DNA of 64,000 bases from the NCBI GenBank assembly GCA_025808875.1, contig CP075528.1, positions 5,082,473 to 5,146,472 on the forward strand, written 5' to 3'. Source of the stretch: Enhydrobacter sp. GTDB taxonomy: Bacteria; Pseudomonadota; Alphaproteobacteria; Reyranellales; Reyranellaceae. The notes under the pieces were generated by a model. It ran no database searches. It saw only the letters and a program-made list of their open reading frames with translations, and was not told the DNA's origin. The position numbers and the translations under genes were made by a program. Shown piece by piece: positions 54,785 through 64,000 of this stretch. Position 1 is the first letter of the stretch. Each line of letters starts with the position of its first letter.

Positions 54785-56224
54785 CTATTGGAAGTCGCGC
54801 ACATCTGCCAGCGTGCCGCGGATCGCCGCTGCCGCGGCCATCGCCGGACTGACGAGATGCGTACGTCCACCGCGGCCCTGGCGGCCCTCGAAATTGCGAT
54901 TCGAGGTCGAGGCGCAGCGTTGGCCGGGCTCGAGCCGATCGGCGTTCATGGCGAGGCACATGGAACAGCCCTGCAGGCGCCACTCGAAACCGGCCTCGAG
55001 GAAGATCCTGTGCAGCCCTTCCTTCTCGGCTTCCTGCTTCACCAGCCCGGAGCCCGGCACGACCATTGCCGAGACTCCGGGAGCCACCTTGCGGCCGCGT
55101 GCGATTTCGGCGGCGGCACGCAGATCCTCGATGCGGCCGTTGGTGCACGAGCCGATGAAGACCCGATCGATCGGAATGTCGACGAGCTTCGTGCCCGGTG
55201 TCAGCCCCATGTAGGCCAGCGACCGTGCCCACGCCTCGCGCCGGTTCTCGTCGGGTGCATTGGCGGGGTCGGGCACGACGTCGGTGATCGGCAGCGCGTC
55301 CTGCGGGCTGGTGCCCCAGGTCACCATCGGCGGGATGTCCGCCGCGAGAAGGTCGACCTGCGTATCGAACGTGGCACCCTTGTCGGTCGGCAGCCGCCGC
55401 CACTGGCCGAGCGCCAGGTCCCAGGCACCGCCTTTCGGTGTATGGGGTCGGCCTTCGAGATACTGGAACGTCGTCTCGTCGGGCGCGATCAGGCCGGCGC
55501 GCGCGCCCGCCTCGATCGACATGTTGCAGACAGTCATGCGGCCTTCCATCGTCAGCTCGCGAATCGCGCGGCCGGCATACTCGATGACGTAGCCGGTGCC
55601 GCCCGCGGTGCCGAGCCTGCCGATGATGGCCAGGATGACGTCCTTGGCGGTGACACCGAGCGGCAAGCTTCCCTCGACGGCGACGCGCATGCTCTTGGCC
55701 GGCTTCTGGATCAGCGTCTGGGTGGCGAGCACGTGCTCGACCTCCGACGTGCCGATGCCGAAGGCAAGTGCGCCGAAGGCGCCGTGCGTGGAGGTGTGGC
55801 TGTCGCCGCAGACGATGGTCATGCCGGGCAGGGTCAGGCCCTGTTCGGGCCCGATGACGTGCACGATACCGCGGCGTGGGTCGTCGAGGCCGAAGTAGGG
55901 CACGCCGAACTCGGCGACGTTCTTCTCCAGCGTCTCGACCTGGGTGCGCGATTCCGGATCCTCGATCCCCTGGCTGAAATCGGTGGTCGGCGTGTTGTGG
56001 TCGGCGACGGCGATGGTGGCGTCCGTACGGCGCACGCCGCGGCCGGCCATGCGCAGCCCCTCGAAGGCCTGCGGGCTTGTCACCTCGTGGACGAGGTGAC
56101 GATCGATGTAGAGCACGCAGGTGCCGTCGTCCTGACGATGCACGACATGCGCATCCCAGATCTTCTCGAACAACGTCCGCGGCGGCGGCGGTGGCGGCGT
56201 GGCCGATTTCTTGCGGAACGCCAT
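54785..56224 (-). CDS. leuC: 3-isopropylmalate dehydratase large subunit
   Basis: LeuC is the iron-sulfur subunit of isopropylmalate isomerase. The 479-residue protein has the 4Fe-4S cysteines in [13 protein letters not shown] and GCSMCLAMN, plus [36 protein letters not shown] and [11 protein letters not shown]. It begins seven bases after the rplS stop, and transcription ends in a strong hairpin. LeuD, its partner, is encoded about 1.4 kb further on. Confidence 0.96.
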   Translation of the reverse strand: MAFRKKSATPPPPPPRTLFEKIWDAHVVHRQDDGTCVLYIDRHLVHEVTSPQAFEGLRMAGRGVRRTDATIAVADHNTPTTDFSQGIEDPESRTQVETLEKNVAEFGVPYFGLDDPRRGIVHVIGPEQGLTLPGMTIVCGDSHTSTHGAFGALAFGIGTSEVEHVLATQTLIQKPAKSMRVAVEGSLPLGVTAKDVILAIIGRLGTAGGTGYVIEYAGRAIRELTMEGRMTVCNMSIEAGARAGLIAPDETTFQYLEGRPHTPKGGAWDLALGQWRRLPTDKGATFDTQVDLLAADIPPMVTWGTSPQDALPITDVVPDPANAPDENRREAWARSLAYMGLTPGTKLVDIPIDRVFIGSCTNGRIEDLRAAAEIARGRKVAPGVSAMVVPGSGLVKQEAEKEGLHRIFLEAGFEWRLQGCSMCLAMNADRLEPGQRCASTSNRNFEGRQGRGGRTHLVSPAMAAAAAIRGTLADVRDFQ

Positions 56225-56231
56225 GGCGCGC

Positions 56232-56717
56232 CTACTTCTTGCCGCCGCCCTTGGCGGCGCGGACGTTGCCCTCGGACTTGGGCTTCTCCTTCTTGAGCTT
56301 CTCGCGCCGCGGCCGCTTCGCCGCCTCTTCGGCCTGCTCGGCGATCAGTTCGCGCTGGGCCTCGACGTCCTCGGCGATACGGCTCGCCTTGCCGCGCAGG
56401 TCCCGCAGGTAGTAGAGCTTGGCGCGGCGCACCGTGCCCTTGCGTACCACCTCGATCTCCCAGATGCCGGGACCATAGAGCGGGAAGACGCGCTCGACGC
56501 CCTCGTTGAAGCTGATCTTGCGCACCGTGAACGAGGAGTTCACCCCGGCGTTCTTGCGCGCGATGCAGAGGCCTTCGTAGACCTGAAGACGCTCGCGGTT
56601 GCCTTCCTGCACCTTGACGTGCACGCGCAGCGTGTCGCCCGGTTCGAAACGCGGCACCGGCCGTTCGGCCTGCACCTTGTCGATCGTCGCTTGGCCGACC
56701 GTGTCGAGAATGTTCAT
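56232..56717 (-). CDS. rplS: ribosomal protein bL19
   Basis: RplS is at the 30S-50S interface. The 161-residue protein has [61 protein letters not shown] and [25 protein letters not shown], diagnostic for L19. It is longer than the usual 115-130 residues because of a Lys/Gly-rich tail (about residues 130-161), a feature common in alphaproteobacteria. It is downstream of trmD in the rpsP operon. Confidence 0.96.
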   Translation of the reverse strand: MNILDTVGQATIDKVQAERPVPRFEPGDTLRVHVKVQEGNRERLQVYEGLCIARKNAGVNSSFTVRKISFNEGVERVFPLYGPGIWEIEVVRKGTVRRAKLYYLRDLRGKASRIAEDVEAQRELIAEQAEEAAKRPRREKLKKEKPKSEGNVRAAKGGGKK

Positions 56718-56733
56718 CGTATCCGTCCTTTCG

Positions 56734-57474
56734 TCACTTCTCTTCGTTCGCCTTCGCGCTCCGCGCCGCCCACAGATCGGGCCGTCGCCGCCGCGTGATC
56801 TCTTCCCGCTGCTTCATCCGCCATTCGCCGACCTTGCCGTGATGGCCCGATACCAGGATCTCCGGCACGCGCCGTTCGATCCCGTCGGGCCCGGCCCAGG
56901 CTGCCGGGCGGGTATAGTGCGGGTACTCCAGCAATCCGTCCTCGAAACTCTCCTCGCTCGCCGACGCGGGTTCGCCCATTACACCGGGCAGCAGCCGCAC
57001 ACAGCAATCCATCACAGCCATGGCCGCGATCTCGCCGCCTGAAAGCACGAAATCGCCGACCGAAATCTCCTCCAACGCGTGGGCCTCGATGACACGCTCG
57101 TCGACGCCCTCGAACCGCCCGCACACCAACACCACACCCGGACCCGCCGCCAGCTCCCGCCCGCGCGCTTGCCGGAACGGGCGCCCGCGCGGGGACAGCA
57201 GCAGCTTCGGCACGCCGGGCTCGGCGACCGCCTCGATCGCCGCCGACAGCACGTCGGGCTTCATGACCATTCCGGCGCCGCCGCCGAACGGCGCGTCGTC
57301 GACCGTGCCATGGCGATCCCTGGCGAACCGCCTGATGTCGATCGCCTCCAGCGACCAGCGCCCTTCCCTCAATGCCTTGCCGGCCAGGCTTTCGCCCAAC
57401 GGTCCTGGAAACATCCCCGGAAAGAGCGTCAGCGCCGCTACTCTCCACATCCTGGGCGCCACACGTTGCCTCAC
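56734..57474 (-). CDS. trmD: tRNA (guanine-N1)-methyltransferase
   Basis: TrmD methylates G37 of tRNAs that read CNN codons and prevents frameshifting. The 246-residue protein has [92 protein letters not shown] and VLLSGHHGKV-like [13 protein letters not shown], all SPOUT-family landmarks. Its start overlaps rimM by four bases. It is followed by rplS. Confidence 0.96.
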   Translation of the reverse strand: MRQRVAPRMWRVAALTLFPGMFPGPLGESLAGKALREGRWSLEAIDIRRFARDRHGTVDDAPFGGGAGMVMKPDVLSAAIEAVAEPGVPKLLLSPRGRPFRQARGRELAAGPGVVLVCGRFEGVDERVIEAHALEEISVGDFVLSGGEIAAMAVMDCCVRLLPGVMGEPASASEESFEDGLLEYPHYTRPAAWAGPDGIERRVPEILVSGHHGKVGEWRMKQREEITRRRRPDLWAARSAKANEEK

Positions 57475-57986
57475 GCCTCCTTCGCTTCTCCGCCGGCCAG
57501 CAGACCGGCCGGCGGATCGACCACAACCTTGCCGCCCTCGACATCAATCTCGGGCACGGCCTCGTCGGTGAACGGCAGAACCACGCCACCCGACACTTCC
57601 ATCACCGGTCCGGCGCCGAAATCGTGGAAGGCGACCACCTTGCCCCATTTCCGTCCGTCCCGCCCGACCGCGGCGAGACCGATCAGGTCCGCCTCGTACC
57701 ACTCCCGCTCGCCCGTCGCCGGCAGGGCGCTGCGCAACACGTAGAGCCGCAGGCCCCGCAACGCTTCGGCCGCCGTGCGATCGGCTACGCCCTCGATCCG
57801 GGCGAGCACCGCGCCGCGCGCGACGCTCAGAACCTCGACCCGATACTCCTTCCTTCCTGTCTCGTCCGACAGCTTGCCGTATGCGCCGATCGCGGTCGGA
57901 TCCTCGGTGTAGCTCTTGATGCGCACCAGACCGCGCACGCCGTGCGGTGCCGCCACGACACCGAGCAGGACGCGGTCCGCACGCAT
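57471..57986 (-). CDS. rimM: ribosome maturation factor RimM
   Basis: RimM helps process the 16S rRNA 3' domain and assemble the 30S head. The 171-residue protein has the N-terminal beta-barrel ([24 protein letters not shown]) and the PRC-barrel domain ([60 protein letters not shown]). The length is typical. Start and stop overlap the neighbouring genes rpsP and trmD, so translation is coupled. Confidence 0.95.
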   Translation of the reverse strand: MRADRVLLGVVAAPHGVRGLVRIKSYTEDPTAIGAYGKLSDETGRKEYRVEVLSVARGAVLARIEGVADRTAAEALRGLRLYVLRSALPATGEREWYEADLIGLAAVGRDGRKWGKVVAFHDFGAGPVMEVSGGVVLPFTDEAVPEIDVEGGKVVVDPPAGLLAGGEAKEA

Positions 57987-58360
57987 CAGCCGGCTGCCGC
58001 CTCCTTGGCGTCTTCCGTCGGCGCTCCGTCTCCGGCCGCGGCGGCCTTCATGCGCTCCTGCGCCTTGGCACGCGGCTGGTTCTTTTTGGTCTGCTCGCGG
58101 CGTTCGCGCGGCTTCATCATTTCCGCTTGGGCCAGGAACTTGGCGACCCGATCCGACGGCTGCGCGCCCACCTTCAGCCAGTGCGCGATGCGCTCCTTGT
58201 CGAGGGTCACGCGCTGGGCGTGTTCGCGTGGCAGGAGTGGATTGTAGGTGCCGAGCTTCTCGATGAAGCGGCCGTCACGCGGGCTGCGCGAATCGGCCAC
58301 GACGATGTGGAAGAACGGCCTTTTCTTGGCGCCGTGACGGGTCATGCGGATGGCTAGCAT
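57986..58360 (-). CDS. rpsP: ribosomal protein bS16
   Basis: RpsP is a small-subunit protein. The 124-residue protein has [43 protein letters not shown] at the start, the universal S16 N-terminus, and [22 protein letters not shown]. It is about 40 residues longer than enterobacterial S16. The extra C-terminal Lys/Ala-rich tail ([20 protein letters not shown]) is a frequent alphaproteobacterial feature. It is 18 bases downstream of ffh and probably shares its transcript. Confidence 0.96.
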   Translation of the reverse strand: MLAIRMTRHGAKKRPFFHIVVADSRSPRDGRFIEKLGTYNPLLPREHAQRVTLDKERIAHWLKVGAQPSDRVAKFLAQAEMMKPRERREQTKKNQPRAKAQERMKAAAAGDGAPTEDAKEAAAG

Positions 58361-58378
58361 TCTGTCTCCTTCACAATT

Positions 58379-59782
58379 TCATCGCGGGAAGCCGGCCGGA
58401 GGCATCATGCCCCCGAGGCTGCGCATGAATCCTTTCTCTCCGAGTTTGTTGACGCGTTTCATCATCTTCAGCATGTCGGCGTGCTGCTTCAGGAGCTTGT
58501 TGACGTCCTGGACCTGCACGCCGGAGCCCTTGGCGATGCGCTTCTTGCGCGAGGCGTGGATGATGTCGGGGTTGCGCCGTTCCTTGGGCGTCATGGCGAG
58601 GATCACCGCTTCCTGACGCTTGAGCTGGCTCTCGTCGACCTTCGCCTTCGACATCGCGGCCTTGGCCTGCATGGCGCCAGGCAGCATGCCCATCAACCCT
58701 TGCAGGCCGCCCATCTTGCGTAGCTGGCGTAGCTGGGAGAGCAGGTCGTCCATGTCGAACTGGCCCTTGCGGACCTTGGCGGCGAGCTTCTCGGCGTCTT
58801 CCTTCTCGATCGTCTCGGCGGCGCGCTCGACCAGCGAGACGATGTCCCCCATGCCGAGGATGCGGCCGGCGATGCGGTCCGGGTGGAAGGGCTCGAGTTG
58901 GTCGAATTTTTCACCGACGCCGATCAACTTCACCGGCCGGCCGGTGACGGCGCGCATGGAAAGCGCCGCACCGCCGCGCGCGTCGCCATCGACGCGGGTC
59001 AGCACGATACCGGTGACGGCAAGCCGCTCGTTGAACGCCTTGGCGACATTGACCGCGTCCTGGCCGGTCATGGCGTCGGCGACGAGTAGCGTCTCCTTGG
59101 GCTGGGCGAGCTCGGAGATCTGCTTGACCTCCGCCATCAATTCCTCGTCGATGGCGAGACGACCCGCCGTATCGAGGATCAATACGTCGAAGCCCTCGCG
59201 TCGCGCCGTCTCGAGCGCGCGCCGGGCGATGGCGAGCGGCATCTCGAGCGGCACGATGGGCAAGGTCGGCACGCCGGTCTGCTCGCCCAGCACCTTGAGC
59301 TGCTGTTGCGCGGCGGGGCGTCGCGTGTCGAGCGACGCCATCATCACCTTGCGCTTCGCCGCGAAGGTGCCTTCGAACATCCCGGCCGCCATGCCCTGCG
59401 GGCCCTGGCTCAAACGGTAAGCGATCTTGGCCGACGAGGTCGTCTTGCCTGATCCCTGCAGGCCGACCATCAGGATCACGACAGGCGGGATGGCGTTGAG
59501 ATCGAGATCGGCGACCGTGCCGCCAAGCATCTCGACCAGGTGGTCATTCACGATCTTGACCACCATTTGTCCCGGCGTGACCGAGCGGATCACGTCGGCG
59601 CCGATGGCCTTCGGTCTGACTTCGTCGATGAACTGGCGCACGACCGGCAGGGCGACGTCGGCCTCGAGCAGCGCCGTGCGCACTTCGCGCAGGGCCGCGT
59701 CGACATCGGACTCCGAGAGCGCTCCGCGCCCACGCAGCCGGTCGAAAACGTCGCCCAGTCGTTTGCTCAGACCCTCGAACAT
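58379..59782 (-). CDS. ffh: signal recognition particle protein Ffh
   Basis: Ffh binds signal sequences and 4.5S RNA for co-translational membrane targeting with FtsY. The 467-residue protein has the N domain, the GTPase G domain (LMVGLQGSGKTTSSAKIA; LDTRRPAAQQQL; DVLILDTAGRLAIDEEL; GIVLTRVDGDARGGAAL) and the Met-rich M domain at the C-terminus (GMLPGAMQAKAAMSKAKVD; LKMMKRVNKLG). GAGAAGGG precedes the ATG at 59782; the in-frame extension to 59932 is unlikely. The gene's partner ftsY is at 62939. Confidence 0.96.
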   Translation of the reverse strand: MFEGLSKRLGDVFDRLRGRGALSESDVDAALREVRTALLEADVALPVVRQFIDEVRPKAIGADVIRSVTPGQMVVKIVNDHLVEMLGGTVADLDLNAIPPVVILMVGLQGSGKTTSSAKIAYRLSQGPQGMAAGMFEGTFAAKRKVMMASLDTRRPAAQQQLKVLGEQTGVPTLPIVPLEMPLAIARRALETARREGFDVLILDTAGRLAIDEELMAEVKQISELAQPKETLLVADAMTGQDAVNVAKAFNERLAVTGIVLTRVDGDARGGAALSMRAVTGRPVKLIGVGEKFDQLEPFHPDRIAGRILGMGDIVSLVERAAETIEKEDAEKLAAKVRKGQFDMDDLLSQLRQLRKMGGLQGLMGMLPGAMQAKAAMSKAKVDESQLKRQEAVILAMTPKERRNPDIIHASRKKRIAKGSGVQVQDVNKLLKQHADMLKMMKRVNKLGEKGFMRSLGGMMPPAGFPR

Positions 59783-59943
59783 GCCCTTCTCGTCCGCCCA
59801 AACACCTATCGCGCCGATGCGCGAACCCTCGCGGATCGACGGAGCTCCCCCACGGGGAACCAGAAATCGGCACGACCGATTGAGCGGCCGGGGTATAAGT
59901 CGATTCGGGTGCCAAGTCAAAAAGCCGGGCAACGGATGCCAAG

Positions 59944-60582
59944 TTGTTGAACGATAACGATTCTCGGCCCATTCCGGGCTGGTCGATGCTGCTGTTCGGA
60001 GCCATCGCGCTGCCGCTGGCGGCGGCGGCCAGCTACCTTTGGGAGGGCGGCTCGATGCTGCCCCTGCTGTCGCTGTTCTTTCTGGCGGGCGGGCTGGCAG
60101 CGGTTCTGGCCGTCGCTCCGATGGGCCGGGACGCCCTGCCGGCGCTCGGGGTCCGCTGGGTCGGATGGCCGCCGCTGGTGCTGGGGGCGATCGCCACCAT
60201 GGTACTGTCGATCGCGGTCAGCCGCATCGGGCCGTCGCCCGAAGGCGTGGACGACGCCATGCGGATGGTGCGCGAGCCGCATCTCTTCTTGGCCAGCCTG
60301 TTGGTGTTCGCTGTGCTGGCGCCGCTGGTCGAGGAATTGGTGTTTCGCGGCCTGTTCTACGGCTGGCTCGAGGGAGTGTGGGGCCCGCGCGTGGCGGTCG
60401 CCGTCAGTTCGGCGGCTTTTGCGCTCGCGCACTACGAGCCGGCGCACATCGTCGTCGTGGCGCCGCTGGGCTTGCTGTTCGGCTGGTTGCGCTGGCGGAC
60501 CCGGTCGGTCCTGCCATCGCTGTTCGCCCATGTCGTCAACAACGGCGTCGCGGTGATGGCCGCCGCCGCGCTTGGCGTTTGA
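59944..60582 (+). CDS. CPBP-family intramembrane metalloprotease
   Basis: The 212-residue protein has several membrane helices and the CPBP/Abi signature: Glu-Glu-x-x-x-Arg in LVEELVFRGLFYG, Phe-x-x-x-His in AAFALAHYEPAHI and the His of FAHVVNNGVAV. CPBP proteases act on membrane substrates; bacterial roles vary from bacteriocin immunity to unknown. The start is uncertain. TTG at 59944 gives a short cytoplasmic lead, and an ATG at 59986 would begin at the first helix. It is divergent from ffh and lies 161 bp from that gene's start. Confidence 0.85.
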   Translation: MLNDNDSRPIPGWSMLLFGAIALPLAAAASYLWEGGSMLPLLSLFFLAGGLAAVLAVAPMGRDALPALGVRWVGWPPLVLGAIATMVLSIAVSRIGPSPEGVDDAMRMVREPHLFLASLLVFAVLAPLVEELVFRGLFYGWLEGVWGPRVAVAVSSAAFALAHYEPAHIVVVAPLGLLFGWLRWRTRSVLPSLFAHVVNNGVAVMAAAALGV

Positions 60583-61179
60583 TCAGGCCGCGAGCTTGCG
60601 GTCGACGAAATCCAGACGGTCCTGGCCCCAGAAGATCTCGCCATCGATGACGAAAGACGGCGCACCGAACACGCCCTGCTCGATCGCGTGCTTCGTATAG
60701 GCTTCGCGCTTGTCGACCATCGCCTCGCCCGCCTTCATGACGGCGTCGGCATCGAGGCCGCAGGAGCGAACGATCCCGGCAAGCGTCGCCGGATCGCCGG
60801 TGTCTTTCTCCTCGGCCCACAGCGCGGCGAGCACCGCGTGGGCGAGCTTGATCGCATCCTTCATTCGTCCCTGCTCGCGCAGTGCGATGACGCAACGGGC
60901 GGCCGGAACCTCGTTGGCCGGGAAGAACCTGGGTTCGAGCGTCAGCTCGACGCCGAGATGGTCACGCCAACGCTTGAGCTCCATCATGCGGTAGGCTTGG
61001 CGCTGGGGCGCGCGCTTGGGCAGCGGCAGGCCGCCCGAGACGGCGAACACCGAGCCGAAATCGACCGGCCAGATCGTCACGTCGGCGCCGTGCTTCGCCG
61101 CAATCGCCTCGAAACGCCTGGAACCGAGATAGGTCCACGGCGAGTTCAGCGAAACGTAGTAGTCGACGTGCCTGGCCAT
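60583..61179 (-). CDS. 2-hydroxychromene-2-carboxylate isomerase family protein (DsbA-like fold)
   Basis: The 198-residue protein is a thioredoxin-fold enzyme of the DsbA/kappa-GST branch. The N-terminus has DYYVSLNSPWTYLGSRRFE, where SPWTY replaces the usual Cys-x-x-Cys. IEQGVFGAPSFVIDGEIFWGQDRLDFVDR at the C-terminus is typical of 2-hydroxychromene-2-carboxylate isomerases. The natural substrate need not be aromatic. It ends next to the CPBP stop (convergent, no gap) and is divergent from the putative glycosyltransferase. Confidence 0.86.
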   Translation of the reverse strand: MARHVDYYVSLNSPWTYLGSRRFEAIAAKHGADVTIWPVDFGSVFAVSGGLPLPKRAPQRQAYRMMELKRWRDHLGVELTLEPRFFPANEVPAARCVIALREQGRMKDAIKLAHAVLAALWAEEKDTGDPATLAGIVRSCGLDADAVMKAGEAMVDKREAYTKHAIEQGVFGAPSFVIDGEIFWGQDRLDFVDRKLAA

Positions 61180-61220
61180 GCTGTTTCCTCCGAGGGCCGG
61201 GACTGTGGCATCTTTGCCGG

Positions 61221-62105
61221 GTGACGCAAGGGACTATCGCCATCACCGGCGGCGACGCCGCCTATTTCGATCTCATGCGCGACTGTGTTGCCTCCCTGCG
61301 TGCCGTTCCGGAGGGCCGGGCGATGGCACTAGGGGTGCTCGATTGCGGGTTGACCGAGGCGCAACGGGGCTGGTGCGTGGGGCAGGGCGCCTCGCTCGTC
61401 GTGCCGCGGTGGGATTTCGAGTTTCCCGGACGCGACCGACTCAAGGATGGCTACAAGGCGCTGACTGCGCGTCCGTTCCTGCCGCGCTATTTTCCTGGCT
61501 TCGAAGTCTATGTCTGGATCGACGGAGACTGCTGGGTGCAGCAAGGCGATGCGCTGGCGTTGTTCGTCGCCGCCGCGCGGACCGGCGCGCTGGCCGTCGC
61601 GCCCGAGATCCATCGGTCGATGCGCCACTATCATCATGCCTGGACGGAGTTCTCGACCGTCAATGGCACCGCCTTCGAATCCTGCTTCGACCGGGCGACC
61701 GCCGAGCGCCTGATCCGCCGACCACTGATCAATGCCGGCGTGTTCGCACTGGCGGCCGATGCGCCCCACTGGGTCGGCTGGGGCGATCTGCTGGGCGAAG
61801 CGCTGCAACGTTCGACGAACATGACCGATCAGGTCGCGCTGAACGTGCTGGCTTACGACCGCGGCTATCGGTACGAGGCGTTGCCGAGCCGCTGCAACTG
61901 GCCGGTCCACCACGCCACGCCGTTCTGGGACGCCGGGCGGGAGCTCTTCGTCGAGCCCGCGATGCCCTACGAGCCGCTCGGAATCCTGCACCTGACCATC
62001 TACACCAAGCGATTGGCCGCCCTCGACGTGCGCGAGATCGGCGGGTCGCGCGCTGGCGAGGTGCGGATGCGCTCGTTGCGCTGGCCGGGTCGAACGGCCA
62101 TATAG
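61221..62105 (+). CDS. putative glycosyltransferase (family unclear)
   Basis: The 294-residue protein has an Asp-x-Asp-like metal motif in YVWIDGDCWVQQGDAL near residue 100. This is followed by AVAPEIHRSMRHYHHAW and RRPLINAGVFALAADAPHW, the layout of small nucleotide-sugar-dependent transferases that resemble family 8. The N-terminus (IAITGGDAAYFDLMRDCVASLRAV) fits the nucleotide-binding half. The match to any one family is weak. It starts at a GTG and ends six bases before dapF, but a functional link is not evident. Confidence 0.55.
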   Translation: MTQGTIAITGGDAAYFDLMRDCVASLRAVPEGRAMALGVLDCGLTEAQRGWCVGQGASLVVPRWDFEFPGRDRLKDGYKALTARPFLPRYFPGFEVYVWIDGDCWVQQGDALALFVAAARTGALAVAPEIHRSMRHYHHAWTEFSTVNGTAFESCFDRATAERLIRRPLINAGVFALAADAPHWVGWGDLLGEALQRSTNMTDQVALNVLAYDRGYRYEALPSRCNWPVHHATPFWDAGRELFVEPAMPYEPLGILHLTIYTKRLAALDVREIGGSRAGEVRMRSLRWPGRTAI

Positions 62106-62111
62106 CCCGCC

Positions 62112-62942
62112 ATGGGCGGCACGCCATTCCTCAAGATGCATGGGCTGGGCAACGACTTCGTCATCCTCGACGGTCGGGCCGGCACGCTCGACCTGCCGCC
62201 CGAGCGGCGGCGCGCCATCGCCCATCGTCGGCTGGGCGTCGGTTGCGATCAGTTGATCGTGCTGGAGCCGCCGAACGATCGTGGCGCCGACGTCTTCATG
62301 CGCATCTACAATCCCGACGGCAGCGAAGCCGGCGCCTGTGGCAACGCGACACGCTGCGTGGCGTCGTTGGTCATGGCGGAGCACCGTTCGGATCATGCGA
62401 CGGTGCAGACGGTATCGGGCCTGCTCGAGGCGCAGACGACCGGAATGGATGGCAATGGCCTGCCGGTGATCGCGGTCGACATGGGGCCGGCGAAGCTCGA
62501 CTGGCGCGAGATTCCCGTGCGCGAGGCCTGCGACACCAACCGCATGCCGGTCGGCATCGGCCCGTTGCAGGACCCGGTCGGTACCAACATGGGCAACCCG
62601 CATGCCACGTTCTTCGTCGCCGATGCACTCTCGCCGGCACTCGATCCCCTCGCCGCCGAGCTGGAACGGCATCCGTTCTTTCCGCAGCGTGCCAATATCG
62701 GGCTCGCCCAGGTGGTCGGCGAGAACAGGCTTCGTCTGCGGGTCTATGAGCGCGGCACCGGCTTCACCCTGGCATGCGGCTCGGGAGCGTGCGCGGCGGG
62801 CGTGGCCGCGGCGCGGCGCGGGCTCACCGGCCGCAAGGTCGAGATCGTGGTCGAGCATGGAACGCTTGGCATTGAATGGATGGGCGACGGCCGCGTCACC
62901 ATGACGGGTGGCATTTCCCACTCCTACCGGGGCGAGCTGTGA
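62112..62942 (+). CDS. dapF: diaminopimelate epimerase
   Basis: DapF interconverts LL- and meso-diaminopimelate for lysine and peptidoglycan. The 276-residue protein has FLKMHGLGNDFVILDGRAG at the start, the first catalytic Cys in NPDGSEAGACGNATRC, and the second in LACGSGACAAGVAAARRG, with NMGNPHATFFV between them. The start at 62112 is an ATG with no strong ribosome site. Its stop overlaps the GTG start of ftsY (GTGA). The gene for the radical-SAM methylthiotransferase that often lies between them is absent. Confidence 0.95.
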   Translation: MGGTPFLKMHGLGNDFVILDGRAGTLDLPPERRRAIAHRRLGVGCDQLIVLEPPNDRGADVFMRIYNPDGSEAGACGNATRCVASLVMAEHRSDHATVQTVSGLLEAQTTGMDGNGLPVIAVDMGPAKLDWREIPVREACDTNRMPVGIGPLQDPVGTNMGNPHATFFVADALSPALDPLAAELERHPFFPQRANIGLAQVVGENRLRLRVYERGTGFTLACGSGACAAGVAAARRGLTGRKVEIVVEHGTLGIEWMGDGRVTMTGGISHSYRGEL

Positions 62943-63886
62943 GCGATATCGTCGAAACCGAGCGCAAGGGTTCGTGGCTGTCGCGCCTGCGTGACGGGCT
63001 TGCCAAATCGACCAAGCGCGTCACCGAGAACATCGCCAGCCTCTTCACCAAGAAGAGGCTCGACCAGGCGACGCTCGACGATCTGGAGGATGCGCTGATC
63101 CAGGCCGATCTAGGCGTCAGCGTAGCGGCGCGCCTGATCGAGAAGCTCGGCAAGGAGCGCTTCGGCAAGGAAGTGACGGACGAGGAGGTTCGGGCTGCCT
63201 TCGCCGACGACATCGCCGAGATTCTCCGGCCGGTCGCCACGCAACTCGCCGTCGATTCGGCGCGCAAGCCGCATGTGGTGCTGGTGGTCGGAGTCAACGG
63301 CAGCGGCAAGACGACGACCATCGCCAAGCTCGCCCACCTCTTCAAGGGAGAGGGAAGGAAGGTCATGCTGGCCGCGGGCGATACGTTCCGCGCCGCCGCG
63401 GTCGAACAGCTCGAGGTCTGGGGCGCCCGAGCGGGCGTGCCGGTGATCGCCAAGGAGACGGGCGCCGATGCGGCCGGCCTGGCGTACGAGGCGCTGGAAA
63501 AGGCACGCGCCGGCGGCTACGACGTGCTGCTGATCGACACGGCCGGCCGGCTTCACAACAAGACCAACCTGATGGAAGAGCTCGCCAAGATCGTCCGCGT
63601 GATCCGCAAGCTCGATGCCGGTGCGCCGCACTCCTGCCTGCTGGTGCTCGACGCCACGACCGGCCAGAATGCCCATGCACAGGTGGAGACGTTCAAGAGC
63701 ATGTCGCCGGTCGACGCTCTGGTGCTCACCAAGCTGGACGGCAGCGCCAAGGGCGGTGTGCTGGTGGCGCTGGCGGAGAAATTCAAGCTGCCGGTTGTGG
63801 CGATCGGCGTCGGCGAGGGCATCGACGATCTTCGACCGTTCGAGGCGCGCGCCTTCGCCCGCGGCCTCATGGGATTGCCGGCATGA
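62939..63886 (+). CDS. ftsY: signal recognition particle receptor FtsY
   Basis: FtsY receives the SRP-ribosome complex at the inner membrane. The 315-residue protein has an N domain, then the G domain motifs VVGVNGSGKTTTIAKLA, LAAGDTFRAAAVEQLEVW, YDVLLIDTAGRLHNKTNLMEEL, LVLTKLDGSAKGGVLV and GVGEGIDDLRPF. It lacks the long acidic N-terminal extension of the E. coli protein, as in other alphaproteobacteria. The start is a GTG overlapping the dapF stop. The following ispZ start overlaps its stop by four bases. Confidence 0.95.
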   Translation: MSDIVETERKGSWLSRLRDGLAKSTKRVTENIASLFTKKRLDQATLDDLEDALIQADLGVSVAARLIEKLGKERFGKEVTDEEVRAAFADDIAEILRPVATQLAVDSARKPHVVLVVGVNGSGKTTTIAKLAHLFKGEGRKVMLAAGDTFRAAAVEQLEVWGARAGVPVIAKETGADAAGLAYEALEKARAGGYDVLLIDTAGRLHNKTNLMEELAKIVRVIRKLDAGAPHSCLLVLDATTGQNAHAQVETFKSMSPVDALVLTKLDGSAKGGVLVALAEKFKLPVVAIGVGEGIDDLRPFEARAFARGLMGLPA

Positions 63887-64000
63887 GCGACGACGTCAAA
63901 CCTGAACAAGGCATGCGCAAGCTCTACGCCACGGGGCTGGAGCTCGGACCGCTGATCCTGTTCTTCATCGCCAACGGCCGCTGGGGCATCTTCGCCGGCA
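63883..64000 (+). CDS. ispZ: septation protein IspZ/YciB (partial, 3' end outside window)
   Basis: The first 39 codons read MSDDVKPEQGMRKLYATG, then LELGPLILFFIANGRWGIF. The GPLxLFFIAN segment is typical of the inner-membrane protein YciB/IspZ, which influences septation and envelope synthesis. The ATG overlaps the ftsY stop (ATGA), and the ftsY-ispZ order is usual in alphaproteobacteria. Confidence 0.85.
   Translation, partial: MSDDVKPEQGMRKLYATGLELGPLILFFIANGRWGIFAG

Overview
The window is a GC-rich, densely packed chromosomal segment of an alphaproteobacterium. This is read from the gene neighbourhoods: ffh-rpsP-rimM-trmD-rplS-leuC, a PetP/PetR-type regulator pair beside ilvE, a cycM-like cytochrome c beside pheA, an aminotransferase before ftsK, and dapF-ftsY-ispZ. 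A phasin gene suggests polyhydroxyalkanoate storage. Two glnK-amtB pairs, a TorF-type porin and a lone peptide-binding protein suggest a heterotrophic, ammonium-scavenging life style. A Rhodospirillales/Reyranella-like source is plausible but unproven. No rRNA, tRNA, CRISPR array or intact insertion sequence was seen.

Layout. 1-6 kb: ubiK (partial), a crotonase, proC, a TetR regulator, a phasin, a CsaA-like protein, then a minus-strand MarR / response regulator / histidine kinase operon. 6-11.4 kb: GST, ilvE behind a promoter carrying two palindromes, and a TPP-riboswitch-led thiamine operon thiO-thiS-thiG-thiE-thiF. 11.4-18.2 kb (minus): moaE, moaD, pgsA, uvrC, phoH with a structured leader, guaD and an outer-membrane protein. 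18.4-26.3 kb: OmpA-like protein, two divergent degenerate single-domain response regulators, a UbiH-type hydroxylase, a TorF porin and the tandem glnK-amtB pairs, the first behind a sigma-54 promoter. 26.3-27 kb is a repeat-rich gap. 27-33 kb: dapC-like aminotransferase, ftsK, an AraC regulator divergent from a DUF4242 protein, and a membrane protein.

33.2-39.2 kb is the most accessory-looking part. It holds a frameshifted gene remnant, a Tat-exported beta-carbonic-anhydrase-like protein, an OprD-type porin, the 3' stump of a metallo-beta-lactamase-fold gene, a TauD-type dioxygenase, a small secreted protein and an ABC substrate-binding protein. 39.3-50 kb: hisH and hisB (without hisA/hisF next to them), acyl-CoA dehydrogenase, a Cpx-like envelope-stress trio, hisN, cytochrome c, pheA, rpe, a PhzF protein and a TIM-barrel isomerase. 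50-64 kb: a HerA-like ATPase, leuB and leuD, three small membrane proteins, leuC, the rplS-trmD-rimM-rpsP operon, ffh, a CPBP protease, a DsbA-like isomerase, a putative glycosyltransferase, dapF, ftsY and the start of ispZ.

Functional themes are amino-acid synthesis (ilvE, proC, his, leu, pheA, dapC, dapF), cofactor synthesis (thiamine, molybdopterin, ubiquinone), protein targeting (ffh, ftsY), ribosome and tRNA maturation, nitrogen sensing and envelope biology. The observations most worth follow-up are the exported carbonic-anhydrase-like/OprD pair with the gene stumps around it, the structured terminator-ended leader before phoH, a covarying dispersed hairpin repeat found in two gaps, the TGTCTCA motif cluster, and the palindrome-controlled ilvE promoter.
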